The notes below the pieces were generated by a model. It saw only the letters and a list, made by a program, of their open reading frames with translations. It was not told the DNA's origin and did no database searches. The translations under genes and the position numbers were made by a program. From Haloferula luteola (GTDB lineage Bacteria; Verrucomicrobiota; Verrucomicrobiia; Verrucomicrobiales; Akkermansiaceae): a stretch of DNA of 64,000 nucleotides. The stretch is from NCBI RefSeq assembly GCF_014201715.1, contig NZ_JACHFD010000005.1, forward strand, positions 178,874 to 242,873, written 5' to 3'. Positions 7,818 through 15,923 of the stretch are shown piece by piece (the first letter of the stretch is position 1; each line of letters starts with the position of its first letter).

Positions 7818-9331
7818 GCAGCATGAAGAACGAGGGCATTTGTTATTTGGTCGGGGCCGGACCCGGCGACCTGGGTTTGGTCACGCTGCGGGCAAAGGAG
7901 TGCGTGGAGCGTGCCGATGTGGTGATTTACGATGCCTTGAGCAGCCCGGAGATCCTGCGCTGGATGAAGAAGGGCGCCGAGAAGGTGTATGTGGGGAAGC
8001 GTGCGAAGAACCATGCAATGAGCCAGGAGGCGATCAATGCTTTGATCGTCGAGCGGACTCAAGCGGGGCAGCACGTGGTGCGGCTGAAGGGGGGCGATCC
8101 GATGATTTTCGGCCGTGGTGGGGAGGAAGCGGCGGAGTTGGCCGCCGCGGGCGTGGCTTTTGAGATTGTTCCGGGAATCAGCTCATCGATCGGTGGACCG
8201 GCGTATGCCGGCATTCCGGTGACGCATCGGGACCATTGTTCCCAGCTGACTATTTTCACGGGTCACGAGGACCCGACGAAGGAGGACAGTTCGATCGACT
8301 ACGCGCAGTTGGCGAAGGCCCCAGGAACCAAGGTATTCCTGATGGGCGTGGCTCGACTGCGAGCGATTGCCGATTCCTTAGTGGCAGGAGGAGCCGATCC
8401 GGAGACGCCGATGGCGCTGGTGCGGTGGGCGACGACTGGTTCGCAGAAAACGTTGGTGGGGACGCTGGGAACGATGGCGGATTTGGCCGAGGCAGCCGAT
8501 TTTCAAAGTCCGGCCGTCGCCGTGGTGGGGGATGTGGTGAAAGAGCGGGCGAAGATCCAATGGTTTGAGCGCCGACCTTTGTTTGGCAGGCGGATCGTGG
8601 TGACACGGACGCGTGAGCAGGCTGGGGGTTTGAGCCGTGAACTGGCGGGCTTGGGGGCGGACGTGATCGAGTTGCCGACGATCCGGATTGAGCTCCCTGA
8701 AGACCGCCAAGGGTTTGCCGAAGGGGTGGCGAATGCCCACGAGTATGATTGGTTGGTTTTCACCAGTCCGAACGGGGTGCAGCGGTTTTTTGATGGGTTT
8801 TTCGCGGTGTATGAAGATGCCCGAAGTTTGGGGAATCCGAAGATTGCGGTGATCGGTGAAGGTACGGCAGCGAAGGTTCGGGAATACCACTTCGGAGTGG
8901 ATTTGATCCCGGAAAAGTATGTCGCCGAAGGATTGGTGGAGGCGTTTGCGGAGGAGTCGATCGAGAATCTTACGGTACTGTGGGTGCGGGCGGCGGAAGC
9001 GCGGGACGTGGTTTTCGACGGATTGACGGCGCTTGGAGCGATTGTCGATGAATGCGTGGCGTACCGTACGGTGCCGGAAACGGAGGATCCGACAGGGGCC
9101 GTGGCAAAGCTGCAATCGGAGGGTGCGGATCTGATCACTTTCACTTCCAGTTCGACAGTGGACCACTTTTTCCAGCTAGGCATGCCCTGGCCGGTGGGCT
9201 GTGTGGCTGGGAGCATTGGTCCGGTAACGAGCGAGACTTTGCGAAAGCATGGCGTGGAGCCTGCCTTCGAGGCAAAGAAGCATGACATTCCAGGACTGGT
9301 GACCGCGATCCGGGAATGGGCCGGTTCCTGA
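7814..9331 (+). CDS. cobA-hemD: fused uroporphyrinogen-III methyltransferase / uroporphyrinogen-III synthase
   Basis: This is a two-domain enzyme of 505 residues. Residues 1 to about 245 are a SUMT/CobA methyltransferase with VGAGPGDLGLVTLRA, VRLKGGDPMIFGRGGEE and VVPGISS-like motifs (here EIVPGISSSIGG), which methylates uroporphyrinogen III towards precorrin-2. Residues from about 255 are HemD (GRRIVVTRTREQAGGLSREL and VFTSPNGVQRFF), which closes hydroxymethylbilane to uroporphyrinogen III. The fusion puts the branch point to siroheme/cobalamin in one protein. The ATG at 7814 overlaps the hemC stop. An open frame upstream lies inside hemC and is ignored. Confidence 0.94.
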   Translation: MSSMKNEGICYLVGAGPGDLGLVTLRAKECVERADVVIYDALSSPEILRWMKKGAEKVYVGKRAKNHAMSQEAINALIVERTQAGQHVVRLKGGDPMIFGRGGEEAAELAAAGVAFEIVPGISSSIGGPAYAGIPVTHRDHCSQLTIFTGHEDPTKEDSSIDYAQLAKAPGTKVFLMGVARLRAIADSLVAGGADPETPMALVRWATTGSQKTLVGTLGTMADLAEAADFQSPAVAVVGDVVKERAKIQWFERRPLFGRRIVVTRTREQAGGLSRELAGLGADVIELPTIRIELPEDRQGFAEGVANAHEYDWLVFTSPNGVQRFFDGFFAVYEDARSLGNPKIAVIGEGTAAKVREYHFGVDLIPEKYVAEGLVEAFAEESIENLTVLWVRAAEARDVVFDGLTALGAIVDECVAYRTVPETEDPTGAVAKLQSEGADLITFTSSSTVDHFFQLGMPWPVGCVAGSIGPVTSETLRKHGVEPAFEAKKHDIPGLVTAIREWAGS

Positions 9332-9392
9332 GCGACCCCCGGGATCTTGTGCATCCTTCGGGATTGGCAAGGGAGGCGGAGTCGTTAGGTTG

Positions 9393-10256
9393 ATGGGCGT
9401 GAACGATGATGTGTTGCGGTTGATCGATGCGGCCCTGGCGGAAGATATCGGCGAGGGCGATGTGACGTCCGCGTATTTTGTGCCGGAGGAGCGGAAGGTA
9501 CGGGCCTTCATCGTGGCCCGAGAGGAAGGGGTTCTGGCCGGGGTGCCGGTAGCGGCGGAGGTTTTCCGGCGGGTGGATGATGCGATCGATGTGCGTCCGA
9601 TGTTGGGTGACGGAGCTCGCGTGACGCGTGGTGCCCACGTCTTGGCGATCGAGGGATCGGCCCGTTCGGTGCTGACGGCGGAGCGGACCGCATTGAATTT
9701 CCTGCAACGGCTTTCGGGAGTGGCCTCTGCCACGGCGAAATATGTGAAGGCAGTGGAAGGGCAGCGGGCGCGAATTCTTGATACCCGCAAGACCACTCCA
9801 GGGTGGCGGCAGTTGGAAAAAGCAGCGGTGGCTTCGGGCGGAGGAACGAACCATCGGATGGGGCTGTATGATCGGGTGATGGTGAAGGACAATCACCTGG
9901 TGGCCGAACATGATTTGGATTCGTTGCAGGCAGCGATTCGGCGAGTGAAGGCGGAAAAGCCGGGCATGGAAGTGGAATTGGAGGCGGATTCTCTGGAGCA
10001 GGTGGAGGCCTTTCTAGGGATGGAGGGCGTGGATCACATCCTCCTCGACAACATGACGGCGGCTGAGCTGAAGAAGGCGGTGGAGATGCGCGGTGAGCGC
10101 GCGTTTCCCCGGTTGGAAGCCAGCGGTGGAGTGAGTTTTGAAACCGTGGCGGGACTTGCGGAGTCGGGGGTCGATTACATCTCTGTAGGCGCCATCACCC
10201 ATTCGGTGAAGGCGCTGGATCTGGGGCTGGATTTTGTGCCCTTGGAAACTTCATGA
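9393..10256 (+). CDS. nadC: nicotinate-nucleotide pyrophosphorylase (carboxylating)
   Basis: NadC converts quinolinate and PRPP to nicotinate mononucleotide in de novo NAD synthesis. The 287-residue protein shows AALAEDIGEGDVTS, the central RTALNFLQRLSGVAS, the catalytic-site stretch ILDTRKTTPGWR, and the end LEASGGVSFETVAGLAESGVD with ISVGAITHS. ATG at 9393 is preceded by a purine-rich GGGAGGCGGAG. It lies 61 bases after hemD and its stop overlaps the birA start (ATGA), so it is probably co-transcribed with both. Confidence 0.96.
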   Translation: MGVNDDVLRLIDAALAEDIGEGDVTSAYFVPEERKVRAFIVAREEGVLAGVPVAAEVFRRVDDAIDVRPMLGDGARVTRGAHVLAIEGSARSVLTAERTALNFLQRLSGVASATAKYVKAVEGQRARILDTRKTTPGWRQLEKAAVASGGGTNHRMGLYDRVMVKDNHLVAEHDLDSLQAAIRRVKAEKPGMEVELEADSLEQVEAFLGMEGVDHILLDNMTAAELKKAVEMRGERAFPRLEASGGVSFETVAGLAESGVDYISVGAITHSVKALDLGLDFVPLETS

Positions 10257-10969
10257 ACGGTTTGGGAGATTGGCAGATTGAGCGAATCGTAGAGATCGAT
10301 TCGACGAGTGAAGCTTGGAAGCGTCGCCAGCCCGCCCATGGAGCGGTGTTGGTGGCGGAGAGGCAAACCGCAGGGCGAGGTCGACGAGGGGCACCGTGGC
10401 TGAGTGAGCCGGGGGCGGGTTTGACGTTTTCGGTGGCGTTGAGGCCCCCCGAACCGAAAGCGCTTTGGCCGAGATTGGCTTTGGCGACCGGCTTGGCAGT
10501 CGCAGAGGCCTTGAGTCGACTGGGTGTCGAGGCGGAGGTGAAGTGGCCCAATGACGTGATGTTGGGCGGGCGAAAGGCCTGTGGGATTTTAGTCGAGGCT
10601 GCGGGGGAAGTCGCGGTGGTTGGGATCGGCCTGAACGTGAACGCCACGCAGTTTCCTGAGGGAATTGAGGCGAGTTCTTTGAAGTTGGCGACGGGCTTGG
10701 AGATGGATCCGGAGGTGGTGCTGCTCGCTATTCTGGTCGCCTTGAAGGCGCGGACCGCGGAGATCGGAGCGGGGTTTCCTGAGCTGATCCGAGCTTTGAG
10801 ACAGCGTTGTTATCTCAGCGGAAAGAGGGTGGCATTGAAAACCCCATCGGGACCTCGGGAGGGAGTGGTTGAGGAGATCGGAGCGGGTGGCGAACTGGTC
10901 CTAAAAACCGAGGAGGGTCTCTTGACGCTGCTGCAGGCGGATGAGGTCCGGGTGATCGATCAGTCCTGA
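10253..10969 (+). CDS. birA: biotin--[acetyl-CoA-carboxylase] ligase
   Basis: BirA activates biotin to biotinyl-AMP and transfers it to the carboxylase carrier protein. The 238-residue protein shows the substrate-binding motif AERQTAGRGRRGAPW, then VKWPNDVMLGGRKACGILVE and VVGIGLNVN. There is no N-terminal helix-turn-helix, so it is a group I (non-repressor) ligase. A small C-terminal SH3-like domain is present. The start overlaps nadC by ATGA. The 3' end overlaps the convergent TPR gene by 10 bases, with no terminator hairpin evident. Confidence 0.93.
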   Translation: MNGLGDWQIERIVEIDSTSEAWKRRQPAHGAVLVAERQTAGRGRRGAPWLSEPGAGLTFSVALRPPEPKALWPRLALATGLAVAEALSRLGVEAEVKWPNDVMLGGRKACGILVEAAGEVAVVGIGLNVNATQFPEGIEASSLKLATGLEMDPEVVLLAILVALKARTAEIGAGFPELIRALRQRCYLSGKRVALKTPSGPREGVVEEIGAGGELVLKTEEGLLTLLQADEVRVIDQS

Positions 10970-13344
10970 GGAGGTGACCAATTTGGGTATTTCCGTTTGA
11001 GCTCGGTCGCATACTGGGTGGCATCGGCGGTGTTGCCGGCGGCCTTGAGTGCGAGGATGAGCTTGTGGTAGGCGAGGGGTTTGACGACCTGATCGCTATC
11101 GTCCATGAGCTCTACGGGAAGGATGTAGGCACGGACGGCTTCCTGAGCTTGGTTTTCTGCGAGGAAGATGTCTCCGCGAACGAGATTGAGTTGGGCTCCG
11201 GTGCGACCTTCCGGGCGGAGGGCGAGCCCTTCTTCGACGGCTTGAGTTGCCTCTTTTGACTTTCCGAGTTTGAGAAGGGCGGAGGCTCGATCTGCGAGTC
11301 CATCGGCCTTCCAAGCAGGGTCTTCCTCGGTCTGCAAGGCATGGTCGATGGCGGTGAGCGCACCAGCCGCATCTCCGGAGCGAAGTCGCGCTTTCCCGAG
11401 GAAGCGCCAGACTTCTTTGGGCGCGAGTTCGGGGTTTTCGCCATCGGCAATGAGGTCGTAGAATCGGGCGGCATTGAGGAAATCCTCGCTGCTGAATGCC
11501 TGATCAGCGGCCCATCGGATGAGGGGCTCGGGGAGGTCGATGGCATAGCCGCCTTCGATGGCAAGTCCGACTTCAGGGATAAGCTTCTCGCGGTTTTTCT
11601 CGGAGAGGTAGACGAGGCAGAGGAGCAGTCCGGCGTGCTTGTTGTAGCGTTTGGGAGCGACTTCTCGGGCGCGGGTGAGATAGTCGATGGCCTTGGCGCC
11701 GGCGCTGGTTTTGACGAGACCCCATCCGGTCCAATAGCAGGCTTTGGCGATGGCATCGGGGTCGGTCGTCAACTCGGCTTCGAGGAAGCGCTGAAAGTAG
11801 TCGACCATCTGTTTGAGATTGCCGTCGCGTTTGCAGATTTCGGCGGCGTCGAGATAGGCGAGAGTGAGGAGGCTGCGGTCCTCGGAGGCGGCGATGACCG
11901 CGTTGAAGTCCGCGAGGGCCTTGGCGTTTTCTCCGGTTTCGAGGTAGGCGCGGCCGCGGGTTGCGAGGGCGGTGGCGGTCCGTGAATCGCTAGGATTTGC
12001 CTGGATGAAGCTGGAGAGTGAGCGGATGGCCGCGGCGTAGTCGTTGGCTTCAAATAGGCAGCGTCCGCGTTGGTATTCGAGGCCGACGCGATTTTTCTCG
12101 GAGAGAAGACTGCTTTCGATTTCGCGGTAGGCATTGGCGGCGTCCTCGACTTTGCCTTCGGCAAACAAGGTCTCGGCCTTCATGAGCCGAGCGGTTTGCA
12201 GTTTCGGATCTTTGGAGAATTTCTCTCCGTAGAGCTGAAGGAAGGCATCCACCTGATCAAGGACGTGGCGGCCTTCGATTCGGTAGAAGCAGAGCAAGCG
12301 GTAGTAGGCGGCGTCGAAAGCGCGATCCGATGTTGGGGGTTCCAAGCGCTCGACCTGGCGGAAGAGCGGCATGGCATCGGCGTTGCGATCGAGCATCATG
12401 AAAGCCCGGGCGGCGAGCATCAGGCGGCGGGATTCGACTTCGCCTTCGCCGGTGAGGGTGCTGCTCTGGAAGATTTTGATGACCTCACGGTAGTTCTTTT
12501 GCTCGAACTGGGCGGCCATCATGGCGATTTGGGCCTCGACCCGCTCGGCTTCCATCCCGGGTGTGCGAAGGATGAGCTGGAAGTAGCGTTCCGAATCGTC
12601 GAAGCGACCGAGTTTGGCGGCAGTCGCACCGGCGGCCAGGGCGGCTTTGCCGCGGGTTTCGGCCGATTCGGTCTTGGAATTGACGACTTGTTCGAACAGT
12701 TGGAGGGCCTCGGCATGGTCGCCCCCGGCTGCGATCAGGCGGCCATAGTCGAGTGCGGCCTTGGTGCGATAGACGTTCGACGGGTCGGCGTCGTTGAGCA
12801 CGGTTTTGAAGTGCTGCAAGGCGGGCCTGGACTGGCCCAGAAGTTCGTAGCTTTTGGCGGCGTAGTAGTGACCGCGGAGCCGATCGGAAGGTTGGGTGGC
12901 GATGGCGGCCTGTTTTTCGAACAAGGTGGCAGCGAGGCCGTATTGGCGATTGTTGAAATGATCGGCAGCCAGGGTGTAGGCGGCGGCGGCGGCGTAGCGA
13001 CCTTTCCCGAAGCGATTGAGGAGCGTGTGGAAGGCGCGTTTGGCTTCATCGATGCGGCCGGTGCTGTAGCAGGACTGGCCAAGGTACCACCAAGCGGCTT
13101 CGGCATTTTCGTGGCCGGGGAAGTTGGTGAGGTATTGGGAAAAGATCTCCGCGGCGCGGGAGTAAAGATCGAGTTGAGTCTGGCCGCTGGCGCGCTTGGC
13201 CGATTCGTAGACATTGCGGCCGTGCTGGAACCAATCCTGTGCGGGGTCCTGAACCAGCGATGGGTCGACGGGGACGGCGCGCGGGGCATCCTGAGCCAGC
13301 CCCGGGAAGGGAGCGAGCAGGGCGAGGGCGAGAAGGCGGCGCAT
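10960..13344 (-). CDS. exported tetratricopeptide-repeat protein linked to ExbB/ExbD
   Basis: The 794-residue protein starts with a signal peptide (MRRLLALALLAPFPGLAQD) and consists of many TPR-like helical pairs spaced about 34-37 residues, for example the stretches around AEAAWWYLGQSCYSTGRIDEA and LMLAARAFMMLDRNADAMPLF. It lacks a recognisable catalytic domain, so a periplasmic scaffold role is likely. It lies 102 bases downstream of exbD on the same strand, a TPR-ExbD-ExbB grouping that suggests work with a TonB/Tol-type energised complex. The start was placed at the ATG that opens the signal peptide; the frame extends 14 codons further up. Confidence 0.8.
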   Translation of the reverse strand: MRRLLALALLAPFPGLAQDAPRAVPVDPSLVQDPAQDWFQHGRNVYESAKRASGQTQLDLYSRAAEIFSQYLTNFPGHENAEAAWWYLGQSCYSTGRIDEAKRAFHTLLNRFGKGRYAAAAAYTLAADHFNNRQYGLAATLFEKQAAIATQPSDRLRGHYYAAKSYELLGQSRPALQHFKTVLNDADPSNVYRTKAALDYGRLIAAGGDHAEALQLFEQVVNSKTESAETRGKAALAAGATAAKLGRFDDSERYFQLILRTPGMEAERVEAQIAMMAAQFEQKNYREVIKIFQSSTLTGEGEVESRRLMLAARAFMMLDRNADAMPLFRQVERLEPPTSDRAFDAAYYRLLCFYRIEGRHVLDQVDAFLQLYGEKFSKDPKLQTARLMKAETLFAEGKVEDAANAYREIESSLLSEKNRVGLEYQRGRCLFEANDYAAAIRSLSSFIQANPSDSRTATALATRGRAYLETGENAKALADFNAVIAASEDRSLLTLAYLDAAEICKRDGNLKQMVDYFQRFLEAELTTDPDAIAKACYWTGWGLVKTSAGAKAIDYLTRAREVAPKRYNKHAGLLLCLVYLSEKNREKLIPEVGLAIEGGYAIDLPEPLIRWAADQAFSSEDFLNAARFYDLIADGENPELAPKEVWRFLGKARLRSGDAAGALTAIDHALQTEEDPAWKADGLADRASALLKLGKSKEATQAVEEGLALRPEGRTGAQLNLVRGDIFLAENQAQEAVRAYILPVELMDDSDQVVKPLAYHKLILALKAAGNTADATQYATELKRKYPNWSPPQD

Positions 13345-13446
13345 GGCGGTCGAATGAAAGGGAAGGGGGAGCAATTGGCAAGCCACGCCCTTAGGGACAT
13401 AGCGCCACGGAAAGAGCGATTTGCCACGGGAACTCCCGCCCGGGCA

Positions 13447-13863
13447 TCATTCCTCAACTGGCTTCTGAGTGGCAAAGGAAATGTTCCAAATGCCCGAGCG
13501 CTGGCAGACGTCCATCACCTTGACGATTTCTTGGAAGGGGGTGCCGGCGTCGCCACGGATGCGTACGGGTTGGTTTTCGTGCTGAGCGGAAATCTGTGAG
13601 AGGGTTTCGGCGAGTTGGGCGTGGGTTTTCGTCTGCCCCCAGACCGAAACGGTGCCGTCGGTGCGGACATTGAGGATGATTTCACCGAGGACGCGTTGGG
13701 GATCGGCCCCCTCTTCCGAGGTTGGGACGGCGATCTTCAGGTCCATTTCTTCCCGGGAGAACTGCCAGGTAACGATGAAGAAAATGAGCAGAAGGAACAC
13801 GATGTCGATCATCGGTGCCAACTGCATGCCCGCGGGCTGCGGCTCTCGGTTCTGGAATTTCAT
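13447..13863 (-). CDS. exbD: ExbD/TolR-family biopolymer transport protein
   Basis: The 138-residue protein has the ExbD layout: a short cytoplasmic N-terminus, a single transmembrane helix containing the conserved aspartate (LAPMIDIVFLLLIFFIV), and a periplasmic domain. With ExbB it forms a proton-driven motor that energises outer-membrane transport or envelope functions. The start overlaps the exbB stop by one base (TGATG). Confidence 0.92.
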   Translation of the reverse strand: MKFQNREPQPAGMQLAPMIDIVFLLLIFFIVTWQFSREEMDLKIAVPTSEEGADPQRVLGEIILNVRTDGTVSVWGQTKTHAQLAETLSQISAQHENQPVRIRGDAGTPFQEIVKVMDVCQRSGIWNISFATQKPVEE

Positions 13864-14702
13864 CAGATGCCGTGAAGGTCGGGCCGGTCTCCGGCCAGCG
13901 GAGAGGAGGGGAGGGGCATGGCGTATTCGTCGCTGCGGCGCGGCGCGGGTTCCGGTTGACGGCGCTCGGGCTGTTGGAGGTGAGTTTGAGCGTGCAGCAT
14001 CGCCATCAAGTGAGTGGTGGCTGCTTCGAGCTCAGAGACATAGCGCTGAACCCGGCCGCGGAAGATCGAGTAGAAGACGAGCGCAGGAATGCCGATGCTG
14101 AGTCCGGCCGCCGTGGTGACGAGGGCTTCCGAAACTCCGGAGGCGAGCTGCATTTGTTTCACTCCTTCAAAGTTCCCTTGGGAGATGTGGAGGAAGCTTT
14201 TGATCATGCCGAGGACGGTGCCGAGCAGGCCGACCATGGGCGCGATCGAGCCGATATCGGCAAGATAGGTGATGCGCGATCCCAGCAAACCTGCCTGACG
14301 GGACCCTTCGGATTCAGCGATTTCCCGAACCTCAGAGAACGAGACATTCTCATTGCGGGTCATGAATTCGAGGCTTTTCTGGGTGATGCGGGCCATGCAC
14401 TGACCTTGGCGGTGGCAATAGCCGATGAGCCCTTGGAAGTCGCGTTTGCGAATGAGGGCCTCGGCGGTGTTCATGAATCGATCACTGACGACGGCGTTGC
14501 GGCGGATGGTGAGGAGATAGAGGAGGATGAGCACCATGGCCGCCACAGAAAGGAGGGCGAGGGGATACATCATGAGACCTCCTCGATCGATGAGCTGCAT
14601 GAAGTCGAAGCTGGCGGCTTCGGCAGGGGCCTCGGCGTCGGCCGCGGAGGCAGGAAGCAACAGGGCGATGGAGGAAAGGGAGAGAATGGCGGACCGCATC
14701 AT
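13863..14702 (-). CDS. exbB: ExbB/TolQ/MotA-family proton channel protein
   Basis: The 279-residue product has an N-terminal signal-like segment, one early membrane helix (MYPLALLSVAAMVLILLYLL), and the conserved ExbB core with two further helices (YLADIGSIAPMVGLLGTVLGM and VTTAAGLSIGIPALVFYSIF). A signal sequence before the first helix is common in ExbB proteins from this group of phyla. The C-terminal tail is Pro/Arg-rich. The frame is open far upstream, but that part overlaps queC. The two adjacent ATGs at 14702 and 14699 fit the signal peptide. First gene of the exbB-exbD-TPR cluster. Confidence 0.88.
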   Translation of the reverse strand: MMRSAILSLSSIALLLPASAADAEAPAEAASFDFMQLIDRGGLMMYPLALLSVAAMVLILLYLLTIRRNAVVSDRFMNTAEALIRKRDFQGLIGYCHRQGQCMARITQKSLEFMTRNENVSFSEVREIAESEGSRQAGLLGSRITYLADIGSIAPMVGLLGTVLGMIKSFLHISQGNFEGVKQMQLASGVSEALVTTAAGLSIGIPALVFYSIFRGRVQRYVSELEAATTHLMAMLHAQTHLQQPERRQPEPAPRRSDEYAMPLPSSPLAGDRPDLHGI

Positions 14703-14790
14703 AAGAAGGGGTGGGCAAAAGCTTAATGGCCCTAGCTGGCAACGCAAGAGCCGCGCCGGAGGAGCGATACGGACGCAAGGTCTCGTCTTT

Positions 14791-15477
14791 TCAGCTTTCC
14801 GGGGCGCTGGGTAGGGGTGGAGTGACAAGATAGCGGGTCGGATCCGGCACCCCGGCGAGCAGGAAAGCTTCGCGTCGCTCGACGCAGGTGCCGCAGGTGC
14901 CGCAATGGATATCGCCGCCTTTGTAGCAGGACCAGGTGGTGGAGAAATCGATTCCGAGCTCGGCTCCACGGCGGGCGATGGCGGTTTTATCGAGATCGAT
15001 GAAGGGTCGCAGGAGTTCGATGCGGGCGTAGGTTCCTTCGCGCATGGCAGTGGCCATGCCTGCCATGAATGGCTCGCGGCAATCGGGGTAGATGGCGTGA
15101 TCGCCAGAATGAGCGGCAATGACAAGTCCTTGCGCTTCGACGCTTTCAGCGAACCCACAGGCAATCGCGAGCATGATCCCGTTGCGAAAGGGGACGACGG
15201 TGCGCTTCATGTTCGCCTCTGCGTAGTGCCCATCGGGGATTTCCCCGCCACTATGGAGGAGGTCGGACTGAAAATGCCGGTCCATGAAGCCGAGCTCGAT
15301 GGTTTCGTGGCGCACACCGGCGTTGTTTGCGTGGAGCTGGGCGAAAGGGATCTCGCGGGCGTTGTGCTTGGAACCGTAGTCGAAGGAGAGGGCGGCGACG
15401 ACCTCATGTTCGTTGAGGGCGTGGTGGAAGGCGGTCACGGAGTCCATGCCGCCGCTCAGGAGAACGATCGCTTTCAT
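14791..15477 (-). CDS. queC: 7-cyano-7-deazaguanine synthase
   Basis: QueC makes preQ0 from 7-carboxy-7-deazaguanine, ammonia and ATP in queuosine biosynthesis. The 228-residue product shows the PP-loop VLLSGGMDSVTA and a C-terminal zinc site with four cysteines (WSCYKGGDIHCGTCGTC). The start overlaps the queF stop by ATGA, so queF and queC are co-translated in that order on the minus strand. queD and queE are not in the window. Confidence 0.96.
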   Translation of the reverse strand: MKAIVLLSGGMDSVTAFHHALNEHEVVAALSFDYGSKHNAREIPFAQLHANNAGVRHETIELGFMDRHFQSDLLHSGGEIPDGHYAEANMKRTVVPFRNGIMLAIACGFAESVEAQGLVIAAHSGDHAIYPDCREPFMAGMATAMREGTYARIELLRPFIDLDKTAIARRGAELGIDFSTTWSCYKGGDIHCGTCGTCVERREAFLLAGVPDPTRYLVTPPLPSAPES

Positions 15478-15878
15478 GCTGCCGGGTGGCTGGCCTCACA
15501 GGTGAGCTGGATGCCGCCGCGGGCACCGAATTTTCCGCTGACGTGGAGCTCGGTGGGGTCGAGAGCCGCGACGAGGTCATCGAGGATGCGATTGACGATG
15601 ACCTCATTGAATGAGGGGGTATTGCGGAAGGAGGCGAGGTAGAATTTGAGCGATTTCGTCTCCACGCAACGTTCCCCGGGGACGTAGCGGATGACGATGT
15701 GCGCGGTGTCGGGCTGGCCTGTGACCGGGCAGAGGGAGGAGAACTCGGGGCAATCGAGGTGGATCCAAAACCGCCGGCCGGGCCGGCAATTGGGGAAGGT
15801 TTCCAGTTTCGCCTCATCCGGCGAACTGGGCAGTCGATTCTCGGAATGGCCGAGGAGCGTGAGATCGTTGGCAGTCAC
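15474..15878 (-). CDS. queF: NADPH-dependent 7-cyano-7-deazaguanine reductase
   Basis: QueF reduces preQ0 to preQ1. The 134-residue product is the short unimodular type, with the catalytic cysteine region CPEFSSLCPVTGQPD, the motif VETKSLKFYLASFRN, and the FNEV stretch. It heads the queF-queC pair. Forty-five bases separate it from the end of the GH127 gene. Confidence 0.96.
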   Translation of the reverse strand: MTANDLTLLGHSENRLPSSPDEAKLETFPNCRPGRRFWIHLDCPEFSSLCPVTGQPDTAHIVIRYVPGERCVETKSLKFYLASFRNTPSFNEVIVNRILDDLVAALDPTELHVSGKFGARGGIQLTCEASHPAA

Positions 15879-15923
15879 GCCGCGGAGGCTAGGGCCCCGG
15901 CGGCGCGCTGTCGATGGCGGGTC

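Noticed and set aside
12070..13599. 509-codon plus-strand open frame opposite the TPR gene
   Set aside because: It mirrors the GC-rich TPR coding sequence, has an acidic and glycine-rich composition typical of antisense shadows, and spans the start of the TPR gene and part of exbD.
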